A DNA stretch of 37,482 nucleotides from Patescibacteria group bacterium. Its GTDB lineage: Bacteria; Patescibacteriota; Patescibacteriia; UBA2591; JABMQE01. The stretch lies in NCBI GenBank assembly GCA_018896645.1, contig JAHIMF010000085.1:1-37482 (forward strand). Reading direction: 5' to 3'. The notes under the pieces are model-generated. The model saw nothing but the letters and a program-made list of their open reading frames with translations. It had not been told where the DNA came from and made no database searches. A program made the translations under genes and the position numbers. Below, one piece after another: positions 29,896 through 37,482 of this stretch; position 1 is the first letter of the stretch, and each line of letters begins with the position of its first letter.

Positions 29896-30288
29896 ATGCC
29901 AGATGATAAAGTAAAAAAAATTAAACGTACTCTTGAAGGAATTGTTGTGTCAGATAAAAATGACAAGACGGTTGTGGTTCGGGTTGACCGGGTGAAGATG
30001 CATTCTAAATATCATAAACGATTTACAGTCAGCAAACGATATAAAGCTCATGATGCCAAAAATGAGTACAAAGTTGGTGACAGGGTTTTGATTCAGGAGT
30101 GCCGGCCATTATCTAAGGATAAACGTTGGCGAATTGTCGGCAGGGTTGGTAAAGTCAAAATAGCCGAAGAAGTGGTTGATGAGAAATTAAAAGAGGTAAC
30201 AGAAGGTGAAGAGATATTAGGGGTTGAGAAGAAAGGGGAGGGGGTGAGGGAAGTTGACACCTCAAATAACTCAAATAAGCTCGAATAA
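29896..30288 (+). CDS. rpsQ: 30S ribosomal protein S17 (uS17) with tail
   Basis: 130 aa, against about 85. Core: [58 protein letters not shown]. The tail of about 35 residues ends [11 protein letters not shown], encoded by CTCAAATAACTCAAATAAGC, a spacer-type repeat that continues past the stop codon. Confidence 0.95.
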   Translation: MPDDKVKKIKRTLEGIVVSDKNDKTVVVRVDRVKMHSKYHKRFTVSKRYKAHDAKNEYKVGDRVLIQECRPLSKDKRWRIVGRVGKVKIAEEVVDEKLKEVTEGEEILGVEKKGEGVREVDTSNNSNKLE

Positions 30289-30351
30289 CTCTAATATTCG
30301 CGATTCATTGGCGAAACTTATTAGCGATAATATTAATGAAATCACTAAGCT

Positions 30352-30723
30352 ATGATACAAGCCCATACAATGTTAAAATCTGCAGATAATTCTGGTGCTA
30401 AGAAACTTCAATGCATCAAGGTTTTGGGTTCTTCAAAACCACGATATGCTCGTTTAGGAGATATTATAACTTGTGTGGTTAAAGAAGCAGTACCGCATTC
30501 AACAGTCCAAAAGTCGCAGATTGTATGGGCTGTAATTGTTCGTCAGCGGAAAGAGTATCGCCGAAAGAATGGTGTTTATATTCGATTTGATGAGAACGCG
30601 GCTGTGATTGTTGATAAAGAATCCAAGGAACCAGTAGGCACGCGGATTTTTGGGCCAGTAGCGCGGGAGTTACGGGCGCGGGGGTTTCAGAAGATTGTGT
30701 CGTTGGCGCCTGAAGTACTTTAA
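30352..30723 (+). CDS. rplN: 50S ribosomal protein L14 (uL14)
   Basis: 123 aa, normal length. [69 protein letters not shown]. No tail. Confidence 0.97.
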   Translation: MIQAHTMLKSADNSGAKKLQCIKVLGSSKPRYARLGDIITCVVKEAVPHSTVQKSQIVWAVIVRQRKEYRRKNGVYIRFDENAAVIVDKESKEPVGTRIFGPVARELRARGFQKIVSLAPEVL

Positions 30724-30761
30724 AATTTTAGTTGACTCTAATAAATCAATAAATCAAATAC

Positions 30762-31070
30762 ATGAAAATAAAAACAGGAGACCAAGTTAAGGTTCTCCAA
30801 GGAAAAGATAAAGGCAAGAAAGGAAAAGTTATCCGAGTTAATTCTTGTGATAATAAGATTGTTATTGAAGGAATTAATCTCTTTATCAAACACGTTAAGC
30901 CGAAAAAGGAAAGAGAAAAAGGCCAGCGAGTGCAATTTCCAGCGGCAATGGATGCATCTAAAGTAATGCTTATTTGTCTGCATTGCGGCAAACAGACACG
31001 GGTCGGCTACAAGGTTTTGGAGAGCGGGAAAAAGGTGAGAGTGTGTAAGAAATGCAAGGATGTTGTTTAA
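30762..31070 (+). CDS. rplX: 50S ribosomal protein L24 (uL24)
   Basis: 102 aa, normal length. KOW motif KTGDQVKVLQGKDKGKKGKV, then GINLFIKHVKPKKE. The C-terminal half contains CLHC and CKKC, a zinc-ribbon-like pair of Cys motifs seen in some bacterial L24 proteins. Confidence 0.95.
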   Translation: MKIKTGDQVKVLQGKDKGKKGKVIRVNSCDNKIVIEGINLFIKHVKPKKEREKGQRVQFPAAMDASKVMLICLHCGKQTRVGYKVLESGKKVRVCKKCKDVV

Positions 31071-31135
31071 GACGAATTTACACTAATCTGTACACAAATT
31101 TCACTAAAATCACAAATCTTTACACGAATAATTTT

Positions 31136-31696
31136 ATGCCTAAGCTAAAAGAAAAATATATAAAAGAAGTGATTCCTCATATGAAGGAAAAGTTTGGATA
31201 TAAAAATAATTTAGCAATACCCAAGTTAGAGAAGGTGGTGGTTAATGTTGGATTTAATCGAGATATATCGGGCGATAAAAATAAAATAGCAACGATTGAG
31301 AATAATTTAGCAAGGATTGTTGGCCAGAAGCCTGTGCGGACAAAGGCTAAACAGGCGATTTCAGCGTTTAAAATTAGGCAGGGGATGGTAATCGGGATGA
31401 TGGTGACATTGCGCGGCAAACGAATGTATGACTTTGTTGATAAATTAATTAATGCAACCATACCCTGTTTCCGTGATTTTCGCGGACTCTCGCAGCAATC
31501 AGTTGATAAGAATGGAAATTTAACCATTGGAATTAAAGAGCACTTAGTGTTTCCAGAAATTAAGGTTGATGAAGTGGAGTTTATCCATGGTTTGGAAGTG
31601 ATAATACAGACTACAGCTAAGACTCGAGAGGAAGGTTATGCACTTTTGAAGGGGTTAGGTTTTCCATTTAAGTCTGACGCGAATCAACGCGAATAG
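31136..31696 (+). CDS. rplE: 50S ribosomal protein L5 (uL5)
   Basis: 186 aa from the ATG at 31136 (MPKLKEKYIKEV). A longer frame upstream reads through ACACGAATTT-type repeats and overlaps rplX, so it is rejected. Core: PKLEKVVVNVGFNRD, GQKPVRTKAKQAISAFKIR, GMMVTLRGKRMYDFVDKL, RDFRGLS. Binds 5S rRNA. No SD. Confidence 0.96.
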   Translation: MPKLKEKYIKEVIPHMKEKFGYKNNLAIPKLEKVVVNVGFNRDISGDKNKIATIENNLARIVGQKPVRTKAKQAISAFKIRQGMVIGMMVTLRGKRMYDFVDKLINATIPCFRDFRGLSQQSVDKNGNLTIGIKEHLVFPEIKVDEVEFIHGLEVIIQTTAKTREEGYALLKGLGFPFKSDANQRE

Positions 31697-31820
31697 GTAC
31701 ATGAATTGCGCGAATCACGAATTTATTTTTTCTAATTATCTCTAATTAGCTCAAATATCTCTAATGAATCGTTCGTGATTAGTGAAATTTGTGTACGTAT
31801 TAATGTAAATTAGCGAGTTT
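31690..31820. repeat. ACGAAT and CTCTAATTAGCTC spacer repeats
   Basis: GAATCAACGCGAATAGG-type units and TCTAATTATCTCTAATTAGC units fill the rplE-rpsZ spacer. Both families recur elsewhere in the window. Confidence 0.55.
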
Positions 31821-31824
31821 AATT

Positions 31825-32010
31825 ATGGCAACAGAAGCTCAAAAAGCAAAATCTAGGAAAAAACCAAAATATTCCACACGGATCGTGCGGCGTTGTTGGC
31901 GTTGCGGCCGGAAGCGCGGTTATATGCGCAAGTTTGATTTGTGTCGGATTTGTTTTCGGGAGTTGGCGAGCAAGGGGGAAATACCCGGGGTACGTAAGTC
32001 TTCGTGGTAA
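31825..32010 (+). CDS. rpsZ: 30S ribosomal protein S14 type Z (uS14, zinc-binding)
   Basis: 61 aa, the short zinc form, with CWRC and CRIC and C-terminal [11 protein letters not shown]. The zinc-free long form has about 100 residues. No SD. Confidence 0.96.
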   Translation: MATEAQKAKSRKKPKYSTRIVRRCWRCGRKRGYMRKFDLCRICFRELASKGEIPGVRKSSW

Positions 32011-32080
32011 CTCGCTAATATTATCCGAATTTATCACGAATATCAACGAATATTTACACGAATAATTTTAATTTTATTTT

Positions 32081-32509
32081 ATGCATACTGATCCTATATC
32101 TGACTTGTTAACAAGAATCAGGAATGCCTCGGCAGTAAAAAAAGACGAGGTGGTTTTGCCGTACTCAAAAGTCAAGTTCAATATAGCCCAAATTTTACAA
32201 GAAAACGGTTATATAAAAAAAGTAGAAAAAATAAATCCTACCCCAGAGAGGGATCGGATGATTAAAGCCGGGGCTTCTGCGTTTATGCAGTTAAGACTTG
32301 AGCTGAAATATAAGGCTGGCAAGCCGTCAGTTGAGAGTTTAAAGCGGATTAGTAAACCTGGCAGGCGGGTATATGCAGGCAAAGATAAACTGCCTTATGT
32401 TTTAAGCAACATTGGTATTGCTATTGTCTCAACCTCTCGGGGATTGATGACGAATAAAGAGGCGCGAAATAAAGGTCTCGGCGGGGAAGTGATATGCGAG
32501 GTTTATTAG
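32081..32509 (+). CDS. rpsH: 30S ribosomal protein S8 (uS8)
   Basis: 142 aa. DPISDLLTRIRNASAVKK at the N-terminus, LKRISKPGRRVYAG, GIAIVSTSRGLMTNKEARNK and GGEVICEVY at the C-terminus. Slightly long owing to a loop at residues about 55-70. Binds 16S rRNA and in E. coli represses the spc operon. Confidence 0.97.
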   Translation: MHTDPISDLLTRIRNASAVKKDEVVLPYSKVKFNIAQILQENGYIKKVEKINPTPERDRMIKAGASAFMQLRLELKYKAGKPSVESLKRISKPGRRVYAGKDKLPYVLSNIGIAIVSTSRGLMTNKEARNKGLGGEVICEVY

Positions 32510-32566
32510 CGTTGGGTGATTTTTTTGATGTCTATATAATTAATAATTAATAATTAATAATTTTTT

Positions 32567-33115
32567 ATGTCGCGTGTAGGAAAGATGCCGATTGAGATAC
32601 CAGATGGCGTTTCAATTGACATTAAAGATAATTTAATAAAAGTCAAAGGACCAAAAGGCGAACTTGAACAAAAAATAGTTCGGGGTGTTAGTATTGTGTT
32701 GGAAGATAAGGTGATAAAAGTTAGGGTTGAAAAACCAACGGACAAAAAACAGCGAAGTTTGTGGGGTCTATACCGAAGTTTAATCGCTAATATGGTTGAA
32801 GGATTAGCCAGAGGATTTGAGAAGAAGCTAGAGATCAGTGGCGTTGGTTTTAAAGCTGAGGTGAGCGGCGACAAGCTTGTCTTAAATGTTGGATTCTCTC
32901 ATCTAGTTGAGTTCGATATACCCCAGGGGATTGAGATTAAAACAGAAAAAAACATTATTGCTGTATCTGGCGTTGATAAACAGTTGGTTGGTGAAACCGC
33001 AGCGCAGATTAGAGCCTTTAAAAAAGTTGAGCCGTATAAATTGAAGGGTATTAAGTATGCGGGTGAACAAGTAAGAAAAAAGGCCGGCAAGGTAGTGAAG
33101 GCCGCAGAGGGCTAA
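32567..33115 (+). CDS. rplF: 50S ribosomal protein L6 (uL6)
   Basis: 182 aa, normal length. MSRVGKMPIEIPDGVSIDI, VKGPKGELEQ, LWGLYRSLIANMVEGLARGF, GVGFKAEV and KLKGIKYAGEQVRKKAGK. Near the factor-binding stalk. Its start lies behind a TTAATAATTAATAAT repeat. Confidence 0.97.
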   Translation: MSRVGKMPIEIPDGVSIDIKDNLIKVKGPKGELEQKIVRGVSIVLEDKVIKVRVEKPTDKKQRSLWGLYRSLIANMVEGLARGFEKKLEISGVGFKAEVSGDKLVLNVGFSHLVEFDIPQGIEIKTEKNIIAVSGVDKQLVGETAAQIRAFKKVEPYKLKGIKYAGEQVRKKAGKVVKAAEG

Positions 33116-33140
33116 GTACTCCAATACCCTCTAATGAACT

Positions 33141-33215
33141 CCCAGCCAAAGGTCACCGACGCTCCAAAGCTCTGGCGACGGAGCGCGACGGAGCGCTGGC
33201 CAGCCTCTGGCTGAT
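33141..33215 (+). repeat. Diverged GGCC/CCAGCC-type repeat before rplR
   Basis: CCCAGCCAAAGGTCACC, an inner GGCGACGGAGCGCGACGGAG direct repeat, then GGCCAGCCTCTGGCTGA. Confidence 0.6.
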
Positions 33216-33235
33216 AATATTTCAAATAGGTTTTT

Positions 33236-33691
33236 ATGAATAAGCAAAAAGTAAAATTGAGTAAAAAGTTGCGAAGAAAGCAGCGAGTGCGGGCTAAGGT
33301 TTTTGGTACAGCAAAAAGGCCCCGGTTTTCAGTTTTTCGGAGTTTGAAGGGGATTTACGCTCAGCTTATTGATGATGCGAGTGGTAAGACTTTGGTGAGT
33401 GCGAGTGATAAAGAAAATCAAGAAATCAAAAAATCACCATTCGGCCTCGAGCTCACCCTTCGGTCCCAAGCTCAAGGTCAAGGGATGGCCGAGAGGAAAA
33501 ATCAAAAAAACAATAAAGACGGAGTTTTGGGTGGTAAAGTGGGCGTGGCTTATGCGATTGGAGAATTGATTGCGAAAAAGGCAGTGAAAAAGGGAATTAA
33601 GCAAGTGGTTTTTGATCGGGGTTCATATAAATATCATGGACGGGTGAAGGCCTTGGCAGAAGGGGCGAGGAAGGGCGGATTAAAGATTTAA
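33236..33691 (+). CDS. rplR: 50S ribosomal protein L18 (uL18) with 34-residue insert
   Basis: 151 aa, against about 118. [20 protein letters not shown] and TLVSASDKE are normal, as is the C-terminus [20 protein letters not shown]. Between them (about residues 62-98) lies an insert including [20 protein letters not shown], encoded by the GC-rich element at 33437-33493. L18 binds 5S rRNA; the insert replaces a loop that is short in other bacteria. Confidence 0.93.
   Translation: MNKQKVKLSKKLRRKQRVRAKVFGTAKRPRFSVFRSLKGIYAQLIDDASGKTLVSASDKENQEIKKSPFGLELTLRSQAQGQGMAERKNQKNNKDGVLGGKVGVAYAIGELIAKKAVKKGIKQVVFDRGSYKYHGRVKALAEGARKGGLKI
33437..33493 (-). repeat. GC-rich element inside rplR, inverse of the rplD copy
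   Basis: Its reverse complement shares both ends with 23798-23855 (CTCGGCC...CC and GAGCT-GAGGCCGAA). The middle is more divergent. It is in frame in both genes despite the opposite orientation. Confidence 0.65.
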
Positions 33692-33717
33692 AGTAGACAT
33701 TGTTAACTGTTGATAGC

Positions 33718-33754
33718 TTCGGCCAAAGGCCGACCAGCCTCTGGCTGGAATAAA
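33718..33754 (+). repeat. GGCCAAAGGCC/CCAGCC repeat, intergenic copy
   Basis: The core matches the rplD copy at 35 of 37 positions: GGCCAAAGGCC, then CCAGCCTCTGGCTGG, then AATAAA. It lies in the rplR-rpsE spacer. Confidence 0.9.
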
Positions 33755-33779
33755 TAAATAAATTAATAAATTAATATAT

Positions 33780-34391
33780 ATGGCTAGAGGAAACTACAAT
33801 AAAAAACGAGAACCCAAAGAAGAAAAGGAGTTTGAACAGCAATTGGTTGATATTGCTCGAGTGACCCGGGTGAAAGCCGGCGGTAAAAGGTTATCTTTTA
33901 GGGCCCTTGTTGTTATTGGCGATAAAAAGGGACGAGTGGGGGCCGGTGTTGGTAAGGGCGCGGATGTGGCGATTGCTGTTGATAAGGCGGTGGTTAAAGC
34001 CAAGAAAAATTTGATTAATGTGCCAATGATTGAAGGCACTATTCCCCACGAAATTACAGAAAAATTTAAAGCTTCAGTGGTCCTGATAAAACCCACCAAA
34101 CAAGCTCGGGGTATTATTGCCGGCGGCCCAGTCCGAGTGGTTTTAGAATTAGCTGGCTTGGAAAATGTTATTAGTAAGATGAAGGGCTCACATAATAAAA
34201 TTAATAATGTTTGGGCAACGATTAATGGACTTCGGAAATTGCGGAAGCCGAAGATTAGTGAATATAAAAAGTCAGACGGGAAAGAAGATGTCCTCTCAAA
34301 TAACTCCAATAAAGACTCTAATAACTCAAATGAAGCAAGAAAGAATAAAGATAATGATAAGGTTAGAAATGTAAAAGGTAAAGAGAAATAA
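33780..34391 (+). CDS. rpsE: 30S ribosomal protein S5 (uS5) with repeat-derived tail
   Basis: 203 aa, against about 165. RVTRVKAGGKRLSFRALVV, GDKKGRVGAGVGKGADV and IAGGPVRVVLELAGLENV are conserved. The tail from about residue 165 is low-complexity and reads VLSNNSNKDSNNSNEARKNK, encoded by CTCAAATAACTCCAATAAAG. This is the same family as the rpsQ tail. The next gene is rplO: no rpmD (L30) is present. Confidence 0.95.
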   Translation: MARGNYNKKREPKEEKEFEQQLVDIARVTRVKAGGKRLSFRALVVIGDKKGRVGAGVGKGADVAIAVDKAVVKAKKNLINVPMIEGTIPHEITEKFKASVVLIKPTKQARGIIAGGPVRVVLELAGLENVISKMKGSHNKINNVWATINGLRKLRKPKISEYKKSDGKEDVLSNNSNKDSNNSNEARKNKDNDKVRNVKGKEK

Positions 34392-34397
34392 ATAATT

Positions 34398-34505
34398 CAT
34401 TGTTCAATTGCCCGATTGTTCAATTGTTTCATTGTTACATTGTTAATAAATCAATAAACCAATATCACCCCAAGGGGGACCAGCCTCTGGCTGGAATCAA
34501 TAAAT
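34398..34505. repeat. Three repeat families between rpsE and rplO
   Basis: TTGTTCAATTGCCCGATTG units, AATAAATCAATAAACCAAT units and a half copy of the GC element ending CCAGCCTCTGGCTGG. The gap of 123 bases is too small for an L30 gene and shows no ORF. Confidence 0.65.
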
Positions 34506-34514
34506 TAAAATAGT

Positions 34515-34979
34515 ATGTCATTAGGATTGCATAATTTAAAACCAGCAGCAGGTTCTCGAAAAAATAGAAAACGCGTGGGTCGGGGCAATGCCTCGGGTCA
34601 CGGGACTTATAGCGGGAGAGGAATTAAGGGTCAACGGTCCCGTACTGGCGGCAGGAACAAGTTGAAATTAAAAGGCTTTAAACGGCAAATTCAACAAGTA
34701 CCCAAGAAGCGGGGTTTTAAGTCGTATAAACCCAAGATGGAAACCGTGAATTTGCGGGATTTGGAATTGAAATTTAGTGCTGGTGCCGTGATTGACCCCC
34801 AAAAATTAGTAGAAGCAAACTTGATTAAAGATACTAAAAAAGGCGTCAAGATTTTAGGTGACGGGAAATTGAGTAAAAAGTTGACCGTGAGAGCCGATGC
34901 CTTTTCTAAAAGCGCGGAAAGTGGTATAGTGGAGGCGGGAGGGACGATTGAACTTATTAGCAAAGAAAAGACAAAATAA
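34515..34979 (+). CDS. rplO: 50S ribosomal protein L15 (uL15)
   Basis: 154 aa, normal length. LHNLKPAAGSRKNRKRVGRG, GRGIKGQRSRTGG, KKRGFKSYKPKMETVNLRDL and a C-terminal EAGGTIELI. No insert. Confidence 0.96.
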   Translation: MSLGLHNLKPAAGSRKNRKRVGRGNASGHGTYSGRGIKGQRSRTGGRNKLKLKGFKRQIQQVPKKRGFKSYKPKMETVNLRDLELKFSAGAVIDPQKLVEANLIKDTKKGVKILGDGKLSKKLTVRADAFSKSAESGIVEAGGTIELISKEKTK

Positions 34980-34999
34980 ACTTGTTTTTGTGTGTTGGT

Positions 35000-35075
35000 T
35001 GTAATTCATTGTAATAAGCTTGTCTCGCCTACGGCTCGACTTCGCGTAACACGATAGTAATACAATTGTAATTTG
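35000..35075. repeat. GTAATACGATAG-type repeat with GC insert
   Basis: GTAATTCATTGTAATAAGC, then GTCTCGCCTACGGCTCGAC, then AACACGATAGTAATACAATT. It has the same layout as after rpsL and after secY. Confidence 0.6.
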
Positions 35076-35081
35076 AAAAAT

Positions 35082-35111
35082 AAAAAAAGCCGCAAGTTGT
35101 GAGCTTATGGC
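35082..35111 (-). terminator. Terminator of the minus-strand 48-aa gene
   Basis: On the minus strand GCC...GGC and AAG/CTT form a broken stem around TCACAA, followed by TTTTTTTA. It overlaps the stop codon. Confidence 0.5.
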
Positions 35112-35251
35112 AAGGGTTGAAAAACCGTTATCTTTCTTTGACATTTATGATTTATGCGCCAGGAGTTTGAGGGATTTTCAATCCTTGAATCATTTTCTCT
35201 CTCGTCGGTGGTTACTATAGAGAAACTTTCTACTGGTCTCCCAAAAAACAT
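35105..35251 (-). CDS. Minus-strand SD-led small protein between rplO and secY, 48 aa
   Basis: Minus strand. AAGAGGAGGA precedes the ATG at 35251 with good spacing. The product is polar (VTTDERENDSRIENPSNSW) with a basic C-terminus. Upstream, GTGACT-N17-TAGGGT resembles the Leu/Val attenuator promoter, sharing TTTTAAA and GGTGTGATA. Family unknown. The remaining gap to secY holds the tandem AGTGACTAGTGACCAGTGAC (about 35370-35392). Confidence 0.55.
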   Translation of the reverse strand: MFFGRPVESFSIVTTDERENDSRIENPSNSWRINHKCQRKITVFQPLP

Positions 35252-35402
35252 AACTATTCCTCCTCTTGAGTGTTTGCGGTTTCCCCCTATTTATTTCTAA
35301 ACCCTATCACACCCTTTTAAAACAGTCACACATATTCACCAAATTCACTGGTCCAAATATATACCCTAGTTACCAGTGACTAGTGACCAGTGACTAAATC
35401 AT

Positions 35403-36680
35403 ATGCTCTCCAAACTCCTCCAAATTTTCAAAATCAAAGACCTGCGGAATAAAATTCTGTTTGTTTTGGCTATGCTGGTGGTTTTTCGGTTAGCCGCGCA
35501 TGTGCCTTTGCCCGGAGTTAATGTTGAAGCTTTAAAACAGTTTTTTGCTTCTAATCAAATCCTGGGACTTTTAAATGTTTTATCCGGCGGCGGCATGCGA
35601 ACCTTTTCCGTAGTGGCTTTGGGTATTGGTCCTTATATTACAGCCTCAATTGTTATGCAGCTTTTGACAATGATTGTGCCGAAATTGGAAGCTCTATCAA
35701 AAGAAGGCGAATCCGGGCATCAAAAAATTAACCAATACACTCGCCTGCTGTGCGTGCCCTTGGCAATTGTTCAGGCCTATGGCATGATTGTGCTTTTACA
35801 AAAAAGCGGTCAGGGCATTATTGGCGAGCTAACATTTTTTCAGCTATCAACCACGATTTTGACCATGGCCGCCGGTGTGGTATTTTTAATGTGGCTGGGC
35901 GAGCTGATGTCCGAGAAAAAAGTAGGCAATGGCATTTCTTTAATTATTTTCGCGGGTATTGTTTCTGGCATTCCAACCGCTATTCAGCGCACAATTGCCA
36001 CTTTTGACCGCTCGCAAATGATGAATCTCTTATTTTTTGTTATCTTGGGGGTTGTAACAATTGCTGGCATTGTCTACATTACCGAGGCCCAGCGCAATAT
36101 TCCGGTTACTTATGCCAAGCGCATTCGGGGAAATCGCATGTATGGGGGCATGAGCACTTACTTGCCTTTGCGCGTTAACCAGGCCGGCATGATTCCGATT
36201 ATTTTTGCCATTGCCTTAATTTTATTTCCGCCAATGATTGCCCAATTTTTTTTAAGAGCCAGTTCAGCTTGGATTGTTAGGGGGGCTGAATTTGTAATTG
36301 AGGTTTTTCAAAATCAAGTTATTTATGGTATTTTGTATTTTGTTCTGGTTGTGGCTTTTACCTATTTTTACACTTCAGTGGTTTTTCACCCGCACCAGAT
36401 TGCTGAAAATTTGCAAAAGCAGGGCGGTTTTGTTCCGGGCATCCGGCCAGGCCGGCCTACTGCTGAATATTTAGGCGGCGTAACTAACCGCATAATGCTG
36501 GCTGGCGCTTTGTCTTTGGGTATCATTGCGGTTTTGCCAATTATCAGTAAAGGCGCTTTTTCTGGCATTACCAGCATGGCTATTGGCGGAGCTTCTATTC
36601 TGATTGTGGTTTCAGTAGTTATTGAAACTGTTAAGCAGGTTGAAGCGCAGTTGGAGATGAGGGAGTATGAAGGCATATAG
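35403..36680 (+). CDS. secY: Preprotein translocase subunit SecY
   Basis: 425 aa with ten membrane segments. [12 protein letters not shown] in the first helix region, [38 protein letters not shown] and [15 protein letters not shown] near the C-terminal cytosolic loop are conserved. Forms the SecYEG channel in the inner membrane. Its place after rplO and before adk is the usual spc order. Confidence 0.97.
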   Translation: MLSKLLQIFKIKDLRNKILFVLAMLVVFRLAAHVPLPGVNVEALKQFFASNQILGLLNVLSGGGMRTFSVVALGIGPYITASIVMQLLTMIVPKLEALSKEGESGHQKINQYTRLLCVPLAIVQAYGMIVLLQKSGQGIIGELTFFQLSTTILTMAAGVVFLMWLGELMSEKKVGNGISLIIFAGIVSGIPTAIQRTIATFDRSQMMNLLFFVILGVVTIAGIVYITEAQRNIPVTYAKRIRGNRMYGGMSTYLPLRVNQAGMIPIIFAIALILFPPMIAQFFLRASSAWIVRGAEFVIEVFQNQVIYGILYFVLVVAFTYFYTSVVFHPHQIAENLQKQGGFVPGIRPGRPTAEYLGGVTNRIMLAGALSLGIIAVLPIISKGAFSGITSMAIGGASILIVVSVVIETVKQVEAQLEMREYEGI

Positions 36681-36734
36681 GCGTGGAACGCGAGAATGAA
36701 GAGCAGGGAACGGGAGATGGATTTGGGTTGTAGT

Positions 36735-36810
36735 AACTTGTAGTAATAAGCTCGGCTCGCTTCGCTCGCCTTCGCGTAATACGATTGTAACTCATTGTGA
36801 ATTTTTGTAA
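36735..36810. repeat. GTAATACGATTG-type repeat with GC insert after secY
   Basis: TAGTAACTTGTAGTAATAAG, then CTCGGCTCGCTTCGCTCGCC, then GTAATACGATTGTAACTC. The same family lies after rpsL, fusA and rplO. Confidence 0.6.
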
Positions 36811-36906
36811 ATCCAAATTTCAAATGACAAAATAAAAAATGTGACGGAGTAGCACCTGGAGCCAAAGGCGGAGGATGCGATTGGTCTCTTTGACAAAATT
36901 TGATAG

Positions 36907-36935
36907 TTGATGTACCTTTTATTGAGTAGTATATT
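36907..36935 (+). promoter_or_regulatory. Promoter TTGATG-N17-TATATT
   Basis: -35 and -10 are 17 bp apart, about 29 bases before the ATG at 36971. Confidence 0.5.
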
Positions 36936-36970
36936 TGTCAACAGGAAACCATTAAACGAGGAGGGAAGTG

Positions 36971-37195
36971 ATGGGAACCCCAAAAGAAGCTCTTGGAAGA
37001 TTGGGAATAGGTTTTGGCAAACTCCCAATTGAAGAAAGGCTGGTTTTGCGGCCTTTGTTGCTTTATGCCTACATAGGCAGTAGTGGCAAGCCTTATCCGC
37101 AAATTTGTCGAGAACTGAATCTTCCGCAGGATGAGCCCAACGAAGTAGTTAGAAAGCAAGTAGAGGAATTTTGCCGCAAGCAATTGGGGCTATAG
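36971..37195 (+). CDS. Small SD-led protein between secY and adk, 74 aa
   Basis: The ATG at 36971 is placed behind GAGGAGGGA; a GTG one codon earlier is possible. LPIEERLVLRPLLLYAY, KPYPQICRELNL and VRKQVEEFCRKQL vaguely recall the helix order of sigma-factor region 4, but the recognition helix is not convincing. Two Cys are present. It has its own promoter and terminator, so it is another self-contained small cassette. Confidence 0.55.
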   Translation: MGTPKEALGRLGIGFGKLPIEERLVLRPLLLYAYIGSSGKPYPQICRELNLPQDEPNEVVRKQVEEFCRKQLGL

Positions 37196-37212
37196 TCAAC
37201 ATCTGAACATTT

Positions 37213-37246
37213 ATGGGAGAGTCAATCTTGGCCTCCCATTTTTTTT
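37213..37246 (+). terminator. Terminator
   Basis: ATGGGAG pairs with CTCCCAT (7 bp), followed by eight T. Confidence 0.9.
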
Positions 37247-37310
37247 CAAAAAATGCTAAGATGGAGATAGTAAGGTTCAATAAATTAATAAACCAATAAA
37301 CCAATAAATT

Positions 37311-37482
37311 ATGTTAAAATACAAAAACATTATCCTATTCGGTCCACAGGGCAGCGGCAAGGGAACTCAAGCAGATATTTTGGCAGAAAAGTTTGGGATG
37401 CCGCATATTTCTACAGGCGAGATTTTTCGGCAGGAAATTAAAGAGCACACGGAAATTGGTAAAATGGCCGAGCAGATTATCA
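37311..37482 (+). CDS. adk: Adenylate kinase (partial, cut by window edge)
   Basis: The first 57 codons are present. P-loop [10 protein letters not shown] at residues 11-20, then [18 protein letters not shown], typical of the AMP-binding region. Its place after secY is the usual one for adk. It is preceded by AATAAACCAATAAATT repeats and no SD. This appears to be the house-keeping enzyme, in contrast to the long paralog at 4268. Confidence 0.93.
   Translation, partial: MLKYKNIILFGPQGSGKGTQADILAEKFGMPHISTGEIFRQEIKEHTEIGKMAEQII

Noticed and set aside
31052-31135. N-terminal extension of L5
   Set aside because: The extra frame overlaps rplX and translates ACACGAATTT-type spacer repeats. The normal L5 start is the ATG at 31136.
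36971-37195. Sigma-factor region 4 protein
   Set aside because: Only loose similarity in helix order; no convincing DNA-recognition helix.

Overview
The window reads as a chromosomal segment from a Patescibacteria (CPR) bacterium, possibly ABY1-like. This is inferred, not proven. The supporting signs are an S10-spc gene order with no L30 gene between rpsE and rplO, ribosomal proteins carrying extra tails and inserts, a ComEC split into membrane and beta-lactamase-fold genes, very AT-rich spacers full of short repeats, and most ribosomal genes lacking a Shine-Dalgarno (SD) site.

Layout. 1-750: small SD-led genes of unknown function. 758-3647: comEC membrane gene, a divergent minus-strand frameshifted gene, then the ComEC-type metallo-hydrolase. 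3812-5353: CheY-like receiver protein and a long zinc-lid adenylate-kinase-like protein. 5391-11455: amino-acid biosynthesis island with leuA, cimA and a short prephenate dehydratase. 11474-12993: small membrane protein, tRNA-Pro, rpmB (minus strand) and a site-2-type protease. 13121-20958: the str cluster (rpsL, rpsG, fusA, tuf), interrupted by a toxin-antitoxin pair, a GerMN lipoprotein and other accessory genes. 21189-37195: S10-spc cluster (rpsJ, rplC, rplD, rplW, rplB, rpsS, rplV, rpsC, rplP, rpmC, rpsQ, rplN, rplX, rplE, rpsZ, rpsH, rplF, rplR, rpsE, rplO, secY). Non-ribosomal genes lie between rplC and rplD, between rplB and rpsS, between rpsC and rplP, between rplO and secY, and after secY. 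At the right edge a second, ordinary adk begins.

The most interesting system is a set of ribosome-mediated transcription attenuators of the classical enterobacterial type, all built alike: a sigma70 promoter with a 17-bp spacer, a tiny leader ORF whose AUG lies at or within about 3 nt of the predicted transcript start, runs of the regulatory amino acid, and mutually exclusive 1:2, 2:3 and 3:4 pairings ending in a U-tract terminator. One is Leu/Val-rich (5391-5576, upstream of tRNA-Val and an unidentified structured RNA). A second is Leu-rich and weaker (6049-6221, directly before leuA). A third precedes cimA (7989-8165), and its same nucleotides read Ile-rich in one frame and Leu-rich in another. 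A fourth is Trp/Tyr/Phe-rich (9903-10078) but faces small unknown genes; the prephenate dehydratase lies just beyond them on the opposite strand.

A second theme is repeat invasion of ribosomal genes. Spacer repeats of the GTTAATAAA, CTCAAATAA and GGCCAAAGGCC/CCAGCC types also lie in frame inside rplC, rplD, rpmC, rpsQ and rpsE. A different GC-rich element occurs in opposite orientations inside rplD and rplR. A third theme is about a dozen short, strongly SD-led genes scattered between house-keeping genes, several with their own promoter and terminator.
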